This document shows, piece by piece, positions 8,951 to 20,789 of a stretch of DNA of 64,000 bases (position 1 is its first letter; each line of letters starts with the position of its first letter). The stretch lies in the NCBI GenBank assembly GCA_947258875.1, contig CAMYKB010000002.1, positions 60,647-124,646 on the forward strand, in the 5' to 3' direction. The notes under the pieces are model-generated. The model made no database searches, was not told the origin of the DNA, and saw nothing but the letters and a program-made list of their open reading frames with translations. The position numbers and the translations under genes are program-made. Source of the DNA: an uncultured Gammaproteobacteria bacterium (lineage in GTDB: Bacteria > Pseudomonadota > Gammaproteobacteria > CAMYKB01).

Positions 8951-10975
8951 TTACCAGATCTTGACCCGGTGTTCAGGTGGGATATACATGTCGTCGTCCG
9001 GATTTACGTTAAACGTTTCGTAAAATGCCGGGATGTTGGCAACCACGCCAATGACTCGATAGCGGCTGGGTGAATGCGGGTCGGTTAATAGACGCTGTTG
9101 CAGGTTTTGCTCACGGTATTTGCGGCGCCATACCTGTGACCAGCCCATGAAGAAACGCTCGGCGCCAGTGAGGCCGTCAATCACCGGGGGTTGTTTGCCG
9201 TTGAGCGAAAGCAGGTAAGCCTTGTAGGCGACTGTCAAACCTGCGACGTCAGCGATGTTCTCGCCCAAGGTCAGCTTGCCATTGACCTGCATGCCCTCGA
9301 TTGGACTATACGCGGCATATTGGTCGATTATTACCTGAGCCCGGGCATTGAATTCCCTGGTATCCGCTTCAGTCCACCAGTCGCGAAGATTGCCGTTGCC
9401 ATCCGACTTGCGTCCCTGGTCATCAAACCCATGACTTATTTCATGGCCAATCACCGCGCCTATGCCCCCATAGTTCGCGGCATCGTCTGCGGACATGTTG
9501 AAGAATGGTGGTTGCAGGATTGCAGCCGGAAACACGATTTCATTCATCGGTGGGTTGTAATAGGCGTTCACCGTCTGCGGGGTCATGAACCATTCGCTGC
9601 GATCCACGGGTTTGCCTAGCTTGTAGATCTCTCGCTGGTATTCGTAGCGGTGTGAATTCATTACGTTCTCGACCAGTTTCTCCTTGTCGATGTGCAATCC
9701 GGTATAGTCCTTCCATTTGTCAGGATAGCCAATCTTAGTGGTGAAGTTGGCGAGTTTGGCATGCGCTTCCTTTTTGGTTTCATCGCTCATCCAGTCCAAC
9801 TGATCGATGTTTTGACCGAATGCGCGTATCAGGTTGCTGACGAGCACCTCCATCCTGGCCTTGGCTTGCGGTTTAAAATGCTGTGCAACATAAAGTTTAC
9901 CTACGGATTCACCCAGTATATTGTCAACTGCACTGACTGCACGTTTCCAGCGGGGCTTGTTGGTTTCGATGCCGCCGAGTACGCTGCCGTAGAATTTGAA
10001 CTGGGTGTCAACCGCAGTCTGGTGAAGTAAAGGCGCGTAATGACTGGTCAATTTAAAGCGCAAATAATGCTTCCAGGTGGCCAGCGGTGTTTCTTGCCAG
10101 ATTTGGTCGAGTGCCTGCAGGTAGCTGGGCTGGCGTATGATGACATCCCTCTGTTGTCCGAGTCCCGCTGTATCAATAAAACCAGACCAGGCGAAATGCG
10201 GCATGAGCTCCGGCAGTGCAGAGATTTTATATTTGTTATTGGTTAAATTTCGGTCGCGGTTTTTGACGCGTGTCCAGTGATGCTTCGCCAGAGCAGTCTC
10301 AAGTGCGAAGATGTTTTTGGCATGACTCTCTGCAGTGTCATCACCCGTCAGTGTTAGGATATCAGCGATATAGGATAGATATTTACTGCGGATATCCGCA
10401 AATTTTTGCTCGGGTTTGAAGTAGTAGTCACGATCGGGTAAGCCCAGTCCGCTCTGGTGAAAATAAACTATGTACTCATCGGATTTGCGCGCGTCCTGAT
10501 CAACAAACATCACGACGGGTGTCGCTACTCCCAATTTGAGTAGTTCTGCAAAATGGTGTGACAACTTGTCTTTGGTGTCGATGGCGTCAATATTGGCCAA
10601 CGCAGTCGCCAGGGGTGTCATGCCGTGCTGTTCGGCTAATGCCTCATTCATATAACTGCGGTAGAAATCACCCACCTTCTGGGTCTCACTGCCTGGCTCT
10701 TTATCCGGATTGCTTGCAGCGGTCTCGATGATAGATCTGAGGTCTTTCTGGCTACCATCTAGTAATTCGGTAAAAGCACCATAATTAGATTTGTCCGCAG
10801 GTATTTCGGTCTTCGCCAGCCAACTACCGTTCACGGATTCATAAAAATCATCCTGGTGTTGTATGCGTGTACTGAAGTTAGCGGTATTGATCCCGGATTC
10901 CAGTGGCAGGCTGTCGTGGCTGCTTACGCAAGCTGTAAGCGCCATGGGCAGTAGTAAAAGAGTGATAGATTTCAT
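8951..10975 (-). CDS. M13-family zinc metallopeptidase, predicted lipoprotein
   Basis: A 674-residue neprilysin/PepO-type endopeptidase. The zinc site is HEISH (His511, Glu512, His515), with the downstream ENIADVAG motif giving the third ligand Glu572 and Asp576. The C-terminal VNPDDDMYIPPEHRVKIW segment is characteristic of the family and the NAYYNPPMNEI substrate-binding segment is intact. The N-terminus is a lipoprotein signal with lipobox LTAC and acylated Cys16, so the enzyme is probably membrane-anchored in the periplasm or outer membrane and degrades peptides. It is transcribed alone toward tilS. Natural substrates in bacteria are mostly unknown and nothing nearby suggests one. Confidence 0.92.
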   Translation of the reverse strand: MKSITLLLLPMALTACVSSHDSLPLESGINTANFSTRIQHQDDFYESVNGSWLAKTEIPADKSNYGAFTELLDGSQKDLRSIIETAASNPDKEPGSETQKVGDFYRSYMNEALAEQHGMTPLATALANIDAIDTKDKLSHHFAELLKLGVATPVVMFVDQDARKSDEYIVYFHQSGLGLPDRDYYFKPEQKFADIRSKYLSYIADILTLTGDDTAESHAKNIFALETALAKHHWTRVKNRDRNLTNNKYKISALPELMPHFAWSGFIDTAGLGQQRDVIIRQPSYLQALDQIWQETPLATWKHYLRFKLTSHYAPLLHQTAVDTQFKFYGSVLGGIETNKPRWKRAVSAVDNILGESVGKLYVAQHFKPQAKARMEVLVSNLIRAFGQNIDQLDWMSDETKKEAHAKLANFTTKIGYPDKWKDYTGLHIDKEKLVENVMNSHRYEYQREIYKLGKPVDRSEWFMTPQTVNAYYNPPMNEIVFPAAILQPPFFNMSADDAANYGGIGAVIGHEISHGFDDQGRKSDGNGNLRDWWTEADTREFNARAQVIIDQYAAYSPIEGMQVNGKLTLGENIADVAGLTVAYKAYLLSLNGKQPPVIDGLTGAERFFMGWSQVWRRKYREQNLQQRLLTDPHSPSRYRVIGVVANIPAFYETFNVNPDDDMYIPPEHRVKIW

Positions 10976-11092
10976 GGATACATCCTGGGGCTGGATACCG
11001 TTACTTATGTGCTTTATACCAAGACTTGGAGGTATAAAAAATGGTAATTTTTCACAAACATGTGTTTAAAACGTTGAGAATGTGACCTGGGC

Positions 11093-11317
11093 TCAGGATC
11101 GTGGCCTCAAAACCAGGCGTATCAGCTTGAAAAACAACAGCCCGGCCGGTGTGCCATGCATTATCAGGTCGAAAATATCGAGGGGTTTGCTGAGTGTGCC
11201 CGAGGACAGCATTTTGAGCTTTTCCCACAAATGCGGTTCAGGTTGGAATGGCGCCAGGCCGAGTAGCAAGGCAATCACTACGAGCGGCAGCAGGGGGATT
11301 TTGTCAAACCACTTCAT
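11093..11317 (-). CDS. Conserved small inner-membrane protein of unknown function
   Basis: A 74-residue protein with a hydrophobic N-terminal segment (LLPLVVIALLLGLAPF, residues 8-23) and a second hydrophobic stretch near residues 49-69. Between them is a conserved-looking PEPHLWEKL..L..G.L..PLDIFDL.MHGTP pattern. I recall similar short proteins annotated in many proteobacteria, sometimes loosely as RND-transporter-associated, but no function is established and I infer none. It stands alone between the M13 peptidase gene and the pyrG promoter, on the opposite strand to pyrG. Composition and reading-frame quality support real coding rather than a chance ORF. Confidence 0.7.
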   Translation of the reverse strand: MKWFDKIPLLPLVVIALLLGLAPFQPEPHLWEKLKMLSSGTLSKPLDIFDLIMHGTPAGLLFFKLIRLVLRPRS

Positions 11318-11449
11318 ATCGGTATCTCATGTTCAGGGTTTCAAATAAATTTATGGAAGCACGCACTATACAAGGCTCTGCAATGGGTGAATACTAGTAC
11401 AAGCCTCCTGGGTCTCCCTGATAGCAAGCAGTTACCCGTCAGGTATTAA

Positions 11450-13225
<1,776 letters not shown>

Positions 13226-13230
13226 ACACT

Positions 13231-14067
13231 ATGAAGTTATGTCATTTTGAAGTCGGCCTCGAGCAGCCCTTATTTTTGATCGCCGGCCCCTGTGTCATCG
13301 AGAGCGAGGGCCTGGCATTGGATACAGCCGGTCAGCTCAAGGCCATTACAGAAAAACTGGGTATCCCGTTTATCTACAAGTCGTCCTTTGACAAGGCCAA
13401 TCGTTCGTCACATAAAAGCTTTCGGGGTTTGGGTGTAGAACAGGGGCTGCAAATTCTGGAAAAGGTCAAGACAGAGATCAAGGTGCCGGTGTTGACTGAT
13501 GTGCACGAAGATACACCATTAGCAGAGGTTGCATCGGTGGTCGATGTTTTGCAAACGCCGGCGTTTTTGTGCCGGCAGACCAATTTTATTCAAAATGTTG
13601 CCTCGCAAGGTGTCGCGGTGAATATCAAGAAGGGCCAGTTTCTGTCGCCCTGGGATATGACTAACGTCGTCGACAAGGCACGCATGACGGGCAACGAGCA
13701 GATCATGGTCTGTGAGCGAGGGGTGTCATTCGGCTATAATAATCTGGTGTCTGACATGCGTTCACTAGCGGTGATGCGGGAAACTGGCTGTCCGGTGGTA
13801 TTCGATGCGACACACTCGGTTCAATTGCCGGGCGGGCAGGGCACAGTATCTGGTGGGCAGCGTGAATTCGTACCGGTTCTGGCTCGTGCCGCCGTCGCAG
13901 TTGGTGTGTCGGGACTGTTTATGGAAACACATCCAGACCCTGACAAGGCGCTCAGTGATGGACCGAATGCCTGGCCCCTGCCGAAGCTGGAAGAACTGCT
14001 ATCTATTCTGGTCCAATTGGACCAGACGGCAAAAGCACATCCCTTTGCCGAACAGTCCTTGCTATAG
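13231..14067 (+). CDS. kdsA: 3-deoxy-8-phosphooctulonate synthase (KDO-8-phosphate synthase)
   Basis: A 278-residue enzyme that condenses phosphoenolpyruvate with arabinose 5-phosphate to make KDO 8-phosphate, precursor of the LPS inner core. Family landmarks are IAGPCVIES near residue 18, [12 protein letters not shown] near 50, the [10 protein letters not shown] block and [12 protein letters not shown]. The residue after YK and the absence of an extra metal-site Cys in the N-terminal region suggest the metal-independent class, but this is not certain from reading alone. It sits between pyrG and eno in the same direction with a 5-bp gap after pyrG, so it is almost certainly co-transcribed. 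Confidence 0.97.
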   Translation: MKLCHFEVGLEQPLFLIAGPCVIESEGLALDTAGQLKAITEKLGIPFIYKSSFDKANRSSHKSFRGLGVEQGLQILEKVKTEIKVPVLTDVHEDTPLAEVASVVDVLQTPAFLCRQTNFIQNVASQGVAVNIKKGQFLSPWDMTNVVDKARMTGNEQIMVCERGVSFGYNNLVSDMRSLAVMRETGCPVVFDATHSVQLPGGQGTVSGGQREFVPVLARAAVAVGVSGLFMETHPDPDKALSDGPNAWPLPKLEELLSILVQLDQTAKAHPFAEQSLL

Positions 14068-14087
14068 AACATCCGGTAATCGTTTAA

Positions 14088-15413
<1,326 letters not shown>

Positions 15414-15452
15414 TTTTGGCGTGCCTCTAGGGGCATGCTGGAGTAATTGACC

Positions 15453-15743
15453 ATGAGAATCCTGGTCACGGTCCTCGCTGTTTTGTTGCTGTTATTGCAA
15501 TATAAGCTCTGGGTAGGTGATGGCAGTCTCGCCGAAGTATGGCAGTTAAAGCAGGCGATCAAACTGCAGCAGGATGAAAATCAGAGCTTGCAGGAACGCA
15601 ATCTAGCACTAGAAGCCGAGGTTCGGGATCTTAAAACCGGTTTGGCAGCGATCGAGGAACGCGCGCGTAATGAGCTCGGTATGATTGGTGAGAGTGAAAC
15701 CTTTTATCAAGTTATAGACGCCGCATCTGATACAAACAAATAG
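15453..15743 (+). CDS. ftsB: Cell division protein FtsB
   Basis: A 96-residue bitopic membrane protein of the FtsQ-FtsL-FtsB divisome subcomplex. It has one N-terminal transmembrane segment (residues about 3-20, ILVTVLAVLLLLLQYKLWVG) followed by a leucine-zipper-like coiled coil (LKQAIKLQQDENQSLQERN) and the conserved ARNELGMI..GE end. A TTG at 15447 is in frame, but the ATG at 15453 is better spaced from the GGAG at 15440-15443. Its place between eno and ispD is the standard gammaproteobacterial arrangement. Its stop codon abuts the ispD start with no gap, which suggests translational coupling. Confidence 0.95.
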   Translation: MRILVTVLAVLLLLLQYKLWVGDGSLAEVWQLKQAIKLQQDENQSLQERNLALEAEVRDLKTGLAAIEERARNELGMIGESETFYQVIDAASDTNK

Positions 15744-16457
15744 ATGAGCATTACCACTCCTGGATTCTGGGTAGTCATCCCGGCTGCAGGTACCGGCAAA
15801 CGCATGCGTGCCGACCGGCCCAAGCAATATCTGCCGCTGGCAGGGCGGCTTGTGCTTGAACATACATTGTCAGCATTCATCGAATCACCCCTTATCAGCG
15901 GTATTGTGGTGGCGCTTGACGCCGATGATAACTACTGGCCGCAGATCAAACCTGCATCTACAAAACCGTTGATCACCGTCGCTGGGGGTGAGGAGCGCTG
16001 TCATTCAGTACTCAATGCCCTGCAGAAACTGGCCGAACGCGCCGGCCGTGATGCTTGGGTGCTGGTGCATGATGCAGCGCGCCCCTGCATCACTCATGAA
16101 GATATCGAGCGCCTGATTGCCGAGCTTGAGGATGATGCGGTCGGTGGTATTCTGGCCATAGCGGTGCACGATACCCTCAAAAAAGGCACTGTCGAGCACA
16201 GGATTGCGACAACAGTGGACCGCAGCGGCCTGTGGCGCGCATTGACGCCGCAGATGTTTCGTCTAGGTACGCTCACTGATGCTCTACAGACCAGTCTTGC
16301 GGACGGTTACGTGGTTACCGATGAGGCTTCAGCGATTGAGCACGTGGGACTGAGCCCCCGACTTGTGTTGGGTCGCGCTGATAATATCAAGATCACGCAG
16401 CCTGAAGACCTGTCACTGGCCGAATATTATTTACGCAACAGGCTCGAAAACACTTGA
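15744..16457 (+). CDS. ispD: 2-C-methyl-D-erythritol 4-phosphate cytidylyltransferase
   Basis: A 237-residue cytidylyltransferase of the MEP isoprenoid pathway that uses CTP to activate methylerythritol phosphate. The nucleotide-binding signature IPAAGTGKRM..DRPKQYLPL lies near residues 11-30, and VLVHDAARPC and TDEASAIE are the usual catalytic-site blocks. The ATG immediately follows the ftsB stop. It is followed after 56 bp by ispF, the enzyme two steps later in the pathway. The upstream pyrG supplies the CTP it consumes, although that is a general metabolic link only. Confidence 0.96.
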   Translation: MSITTPGFWVVIPAAGTGKRMRADRPKQYLPLAGRLVLEHTLSAFIESPLISGIVVALDADDNYWPQIKPASTKPLITVAGGEERCHSVLNALQKLAERAGRDAWVLVHDAARPCITHEDIERLIAELEDDAVGGILAIAVHDTLKKGTVEHRIATTVDRSGLWRALTPQMFRLGTLTDALQTSLADGYVVTDEASAIEHVGLSPRLVLGRADNIKITQPEDLSLAEYYLRNRLENT

Positions 16458-16513
16458 GCCAGGCTCTAAAAAAGCATTAAATAGCACTCATAACTAATTG
16501 TTTTGTATAAATT

Positions 16514-16990
16514 ATGAGAATTGGGCAAGGTTTCGATGTGCATGCGTTTGGCAATGGCGACCATATCACGCTGGGTGGCGTGCGCATTGCTTTCGATAAG
16601 GGCCTGGTGGCGCACTCTGATGGTGATGTGCTGATTCATGCCGTTTGCGATGCCTTGTTGGGCGCTGCTGCGCTGGGGGATATTGGCAAGCATTTCCCTG
16701 ATAGCGATCCGCGCTACCGTGGGGCCGATAGCCGGTTGTTGTTAAAAGATGTCGTAGAACTGCTGACTCAGGCTGGTTTCCACATCGTGAACACCGACGT
16801 GACCGTAATCGCACAGGCCCCGCGTTTGGCAGCCCATATCGAGCGCATGCGTGAAAATCTGGCACAGGATACAGCGCTTGGTGTGGACCAGGTCAGCGTC
16901 AAGGCTACCACTACGGAAGGCTTAGGCTATTGCGGCCGTGGCGAAGGTATTGCAGCGCATGCAGTCGCCTTGATTGATACCATTACCTGA
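16514..16990 (+). CDS. ispF: 2-C-methyl-D-erythritol 2,4-cyclodiphosphate synthase
   Basis: A 158-residue IspF that cyclises the CDP-methylerythritol phosphate intermediate to MEcPP with release of CMP. It forms a trimer with interfacial active sites. The zinc ligands are in the signature [10 protein letters not shown] (Asp and His) and His in [13 protein letters not shown]; the C-terminus shows [17 protein letters not shown]. The length is typical. The 3-prime end is followed within 20 bp by the start region of a secreted DUF255 protein, so co-transcription with that unrelated gene is possible. Confidence 0.97.
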   Translation: MRIGQGFDVHAFGNGDHITLGGVRIAFDKGLVAHSDGDVLIHAVCDALLGAAALGDIGKHFPDSDPRYRGADSRLLLKDVVELLTQAGFHIVNTDVTVIAQAPRLAAHIERMRENLAQDTALGVDQVSVKATTTEGLGYCGRGEGIAAHAVALIDTIT

Positions 16991-17006
16991 TTCGTTTGTG
17001 ACAGTC

Positions 17007-18911
17007 ATGCATCAGCAGAATATACATAGCACTGCAGTCGGCCACATGCCGGCGCGCTATCTGCTGGTAGCTTTGCTACTTGCCTGTTTGTCCACCGGAC
17101 AGGCCGTGGCAGAGGGTGGAAATGCACTGGCAGCTCATCCTTCACCCTACCTTGCCCTGCATGCCGATGATCCGGTTCACTGGCAGCAATGGGGGCCCGA
17201 GGTCATGGAAAAGGCCAGGCACGAGAACAAACTTATCTTTGTATCCAGTGGTTATTTTTCTTGTCACTGGTGTCATGTGATGCAGCGGGAAAGCTATAAG
17301 AATAAGGAAATCGCTGCTTTTATTAACGCTAATTTTATTGCGGTAAAGGTGGATCGTGAGCTAGAGCCGGTACTGGATGACCAGTTGATGACCTTCATTG
17401 AGGAAACGCGTGGACAGGGAGGCTGGCCCCTGAATGTTTTTCTGACACCACAAGGCTACCCTTTGGTCGGCGTGTTATACATGCCACCCCGCGAGTTTAC
17501 TGAATTTTTGCAAAGACTGGCGTTACGTTGGGATAAAGATAAAGAAGAGTTGGCGCAGATTGCGGCACAAGCATCTGAAATCATGGAACAACAATTGCGT
17601 GCTGCACAAAAACTGACGACTGAATTTTCGGTGTCAGATTTGGAGGAAATGTTGCTTGGTCAGGGTATGGCGTTGGCTGATGAAACCGCTGGCGGTTTTG
17701 GTGAGCAGAATAAATTTCCGTTTTCGCCACAGTTGCAGAGTTTTTTGATGCTTTATGATAAGCGACCCGATAAGGCGCTCCGTGAGTTCTTGCTGTTGTC
17801 CTTACGGGCAATGGCCGATAATGGTTTACGCGATCAGGTGGGTGGTGGTTTTTACCGCTACACGGTCGACCCAAATTGGGAGGTGCCGCATTTCGAAAAA
17901 ATGCTCTACGACAATGCGCAGTTGATCGAGATCTATCTACAGGCGGCGGAACTATTCGAGCAGCCTGAATTCACCGAGATCGCGTTTGATACTCTGGATT
18001 TTTTGCAGCAGGATATGAAGGCGTCCGAAGGGGCCTATGTTGCGAGTCTTTCCGCAGTTGATGAAGACGGGAAGGAAGGTGCCTACTATTTATGGGATAA
18101 AGCCGAGTTACAGAAATCACTGAGTGCAGATGAATACCGGGCCGCCGAGCTTGCCTGGGGACTGAATCGTCCGCCAACGGTTGGTAGCGAATACTTGCCC
18201 GTTAACGCCATGACCATCGCGGACGTAGCCGGCATGACCGATACCGAGGAAGCAGAGGTAAAGAATAATCTGGCGTCTGCGCGGCAGAAATTATTACAGT
18301 TGCGTGCCAAGCGTAGCTTGCCCAGGGATGACAAACGCCTCACCGCATGGAACGGTCTTGCGCTTGCAGCATTAGCAGCGGGTGCCCAGCGCGACAAGGG
18401 CCGCTATGGCGCAGCTGCCACGCAGCTGCGCAACTTTATCGTATTGCGTTTATGGAAAGACGGGGGCTTATATCGCGCCATTGATGATAAGGGGAAAAGC
18501 CTGGGTACAGGTAATCTGGAAGATTACGCCTATGTTGCTAAAGGGCTGCTTGCTTGGGCGCAATATACGGGAAAAAAGGAAGATTATGAGCAGGCCGCTG
18601 CAATTGTCGATGCAGCTTGGAAACGATTTTATACTTCGGAAGGCTGGCGACTCGCAGAAAAACGTTTCATCCCGGGGCAGCCGCTCGAGCATCATGTGAT
18701 GGACAGCCCGTTACCCTCGCCAACGGCTACTCTGGCTCAAGTCACTCTATCGCTGGTGCAACAGGGTTATACTGAAAATAGTGCAAGCAGCTTGCGCGGG
18801 TATCTCAATATCATGAGTGCAACGTTGATGGAGCAGGCCTTTTTTCATGCAACGCATATAGGATTGCTGTCATCTTTCCCGCCTGAATGGAGTGTTAAGA
18901 AGATTCCATGA
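17007..18911 (+). CDS. Secreted DUF255 (YyaL/SSP411-type) protein: thioredoxin-like plus glycosidase-fold domain
   Basis: A protein of about 634 residues with the YyaL architecture: an N-terminal thioredoxin-like DUF255 domain with CHWCHVM and VKVDRE motifs (within the first 130 residues) followed by an (alpha/alpha)6-barrel-like region with HFEKMLYDNAQL and DDKRLTAWNGLALAALA. Unlike most YyaL proteins, which are cytosolic, this one begins with a signal sequence (YLLVALLLACLSTGQAVA), so it is probably periplasmic. The ATG at 17007 or the one at 17046 could be the start; both give a signal peptide. Its stop overlaps the start of the TolQ-like gene by 4 bp, which ties it to the next three genes. 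The biochemical function of this family is unknown. Confidence 0.85.
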   Translation: MHQQNIHSTAVGHMPARYLLVALLLACLSTGQAVAEGGNALAAHPSPYLALHADDPVHWQQWGPEVMEKARHENKLIFVSSGYFSCHWCHVMQRESYKNKEIAAFINANFIAVKVDRELEPVLDDQLMTFIEETRGQGGWPLNVFLTPQGYPLVGVLYMPPREFTEFLQRLALRWDKDKEELAQIAAQASEIMEQQLRAAQKLTTEFSVSDLEEMLLGQGMALADETAGGFGEQNKFPFSPQLQSFLMLYDKRPDKALREFLLLSLRAMADNGLRDQVGGGFYRYTVDPNWEVPHFEKMLYDNAQLIEIYLQAAELFEQPEFTEIAFDTLDFLQQDMKASEGAYVASLSAVDEDGKEGAYYLWDKAELQKSLSADEYRAAELAWGLNRPPTVGSEYLPVNAMTIADVAGMTDTEEAEVKNNLASARQKLLQLRAKRSLPRDDKRLTAWNGLALAALAAGAQRDKGRYGAAATQLRNFIVLRLWKDGGLYRAIDDKGKSLGTGNLEDYAYVAKGLLAWAQYTGKKEDYEQAAAIVDAAWKRFYTSEGWRLAEKRFIPGQPLEHHVMDSPLPSPTATLAQVTLSLVQQGYTENSASSLRGYLNIMSATLMEQAFFHATHIGLLSSFPPEWSVKKIP

Positions 18912-19675
18912 ATAGGGATTCCTTACTTGTAGAGCAAAAACGCCTGTTCCTGCAATGGTTGGTTTTTTTTGGTTTATTGGTGTTTGTCTTGTATCTGGCA
19001 TGGCGCGAGGAAGTTATCCAGATCATATGGGAGACCGATATTAGCCATGTTACGCGGGTGATAGCTGTAGTCTTTGTTGTTGCGACGTTACATGTGGGTT
19101 ATCGCGCTTATCAACTGGCAAGGGAAATGGATGAGGCGCGACGTCTGTGCCATGAACTGGATGGGTCAGCGGATGTGGCCCGTGAAATTGTGGGTGTTGC
19201 GACTGAAGAAATCAGCAATGCGTGCTATGCCAGACGTCATCTCTATGCCTTATGTAGAAAGCTCGCTGTCGCTGATCTTGATGCATCTGAAGTTGAACAA
19301 AGCCATTTGCTGGGGGTATTGGAAAAAAGAATACGCGCAGGACATGACATGGGCTGGTTTGTTACTGACTTGATGCTTAAGCTCGGCCTGTTAGGTACGG
19401 TGATAGGTTTTATTCTCATGCTAGGGGCAGTTTCGTCAGTTGAGGATTTTGATATTGCCATAATGCAGAATTTGTTGACGACTATGAGTGAGGGCATGCG
19501 TGTCGCCTTGTTCACGACCCTCTCGGGGTTATTGGCCGGCGTGTTGCTGGGATTTCAATATCATCTTCTTGATCGTGGCGCTAATGAACTTCTGGTATTG
19601 ATTACTGAGTTGTCGGAAGTCTATTTTCTGCCCGCATTTTTGTCAGCAAGCAGTGAATGTGAATCGCTGCAGTAG
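18908..19675 (+). CDS. MotA/TolQ/ExbB-family membrane protein
   Basis: A 255-residue integral membrane protein. Hydrophobic segments are near residues 13-31, 47-65, 155-175 and 195-217. The third and fourth carry the proton-channel family pattern: KLGLLGTVIGFILMLGAV, then MRVALFTTLSGLLAGVLLGF. This matches PF01618 (MotA/TolQ/ExbB) proteins that form the pentameric stator of ion-driven motors. It overlaps the upstream DUF255 gene by 4 bp and is followed by a protein with an ExbD-like transmembrane motif, so the pair may be a stator. Other Tol-Pal or TonB genes are not present, so it is not canonical tolQ or exbB. Role unknown. Confidence 0.75.
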   Translation: MNRDSLLVEQKRLFLQWLVFFGLLVFVLYLAWREEVIQIIWETDISHVTRVIAVVFVVATLHVGYRAYQLAREMDEARRLCHELDGSADVAREIVGVATEEISNACYARRHLYALCRKLAVADLDASEVEQSHLLGVLEKRIRAGHDMGWFVTDLMLKLGLLGTVIGFILMLGAVSSVEDFDIAIMQNLLTTMSEGMRVALFTTLSGLLAGVLLGFQYHLLDRGANELLVLITELSEVYFLPAFLSASSECESLQ

Positions 19676-19683
19676 GTTGATCC

Positions 19684-20286
19684 TTGCGTTTTAATAACTA
19701 CACGACTGATCCCTTTACCGATTTGCTATTCAATGCATTATTGGGTTTCACGTTTATGTTTTTTATCGCCATTATGTTTCTGAATCCGATCGCGAAACTG
19801 GGTTCGGTAGATTACAAGGCGGAATATATCATCACTGTAACCTGGCCGGCGGAACGCCCGGACGATGTTGATGTCTGGGTTGAGAACCCGAACGGTGAGG
19901 TCGTGTCTTATATGAACCCTGATGCAGGATGGTTGCATCTTGATCGTGATGATCAGGGTGATGTAACGGACAAGGTGGTCATTAACGGTGAAGAGATAGT
20001 CTATCCGATAAATCAGGAGGTGGTGACGATACGCGGTATCCTGGCTGGTCAATACGTGGTTAACCTTTATTACTATGAGAACCGCAGTCATACTCCTGTG
20101 CCCGTTAATATCAAGGTCGAAAAGGTCAATCCCAGCCTGGAACTTGTATATATCGAGGATATCGTCCTCCAGGGTCAAGACGACGAATACACGGTGGTAC
20201 GATTGAATATGTCGGGTGATGGTAAGATCACTTCTATGAGCAAATTGCAGAAGACATTAACCCCTTATTTGCTGGAGCCGGCATGA
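19684..20286 (+). CDS. ExbD/TolR-like bitopic membrane protein with periplasmic beta domain
   Basis: A 200-residue protein starting at TTG 19684, 8 bp after the TolQ-like gene. A single transmembrane segment (residues about 14-33) is preceded by DPFTDLLFNALL, which resembles the PFIDVMLVLL pattern of ExbD and TolR, including the Asp at the membrane entry that conducts protons. The remaining 165 residues are predicted periplasmic and beta-rich (VTWPAERPDDVDVWVENPNG, then GQYVVNLYYYENRS), not the usual small ExbD domain. No peptidoglycan-binding OmpA motif is visible. The ExbD relationship is my inference from the motif and the neighbour. The last codons overlap the next gene by 4 bp. Confidence 0.65.
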   Translation: MRFNNYTTDPFTDLLFNALLGFTFMFFIAIMFLNPIAKLGSVDYKAEYIITVTWPAERPDDVDVWVENPNGEVVSYMNPDAGWLHLDRDDQGDVTDKVVINGEEIVYPINQEVVTIRGILAGQYVVNLYYYENRSHTPVPVNIKVEKVNPSLELVYIEDIVLQGQDDEYTVVRLNMSGDGKITSMSKLQKTLTPYLLEPA

Positions 20287-20783
20287 GCGCTGATATGGTT
20301 ATCGTTCTGTCGGGTCTTGTGGTTCTTGGGGCCTTGCTCGTGAATCTGAACCTGCGTTCTCGCTGGCCGTCTTCAGTGAAGATTGGCGCTATCGTCATCA
20401 CAACCGTGTTCTATTTTATAGCCTATGCGGCAATCCAGCGTATACAGGGCTGGCCATCACGGCAGGTGTTGCCACAGCAATTTCGCTATATCGCTTCATA
20501 CGTGATCGAACCGAATCAACAGCATCACATCGATGGTGCGATATATCTCTGGGTGCTGGACCCTGATGCTGAAACGTCTGAGCCACGTGCCTATGCGTTA
20601 GACTATGATGCCGGTTTGCATGGACAGTTGGTAAAAGCTGATGAACGTAAGGCGAAGGGCAAGCCGCAATTGGGCGAGCGTGTCGCCGATAAGGCGGGCA
20701 GTGGCGAAGGCAGGAATATGACTGGCATGCGCTTTTTTGACGCACCTCAACTCAAGTTGCCGCAAAAAGATAAGAAGAAGTAA
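20283..20783 (+). CDS. Uncharacterised membrane protein, third gene of the TolQ/ExbD-like module
   Basis: A 166-residue protein of unknown family. It has two hydrophobic segments (residues about 5-23, and 35-52, IGAIVITTVFYFIAYAAI) and then a soluble part of about 110 residues with the pattern DGAIYLWVLDPDAETSEPRAYALDY, ending in a lysine-rich tail (LPQKDKKK). Start and stop codons of the preceding gene overlap (ATGA), so translation is coupled and a role with the stator-like pair is likely. It ends 6 bp before the convergent NlpC/P60 gene. I recognise no catalytic motif and propose no activity. Confidence 0.6.
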   Translation: MSADMVIVLSGLVVLGALLVNLNLRSRWPSSVKIGAIVITTVFYFIAYAAIQRIQGWPSRQVLPQQFRYIASYVIEPNQQHHIDGAIYLWVLDPDAETSEPRAYALDYDAGLHGQLVKADERKAKGKPQLGERVADKAGSGEGRNMTGMRFFDAPQLKLPQKDKKK

Positions 20784-20789
20784 GGTTCT

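Noticed and set aside
18908..20286. Calling the pair tolQ-tolR or exbB-exbD
   Set aside because: The channel family matches, but the periplasmic domain of the second protein is long and unrelated in appearance, and no tolA, tolB, pal or tonB is adjacent.
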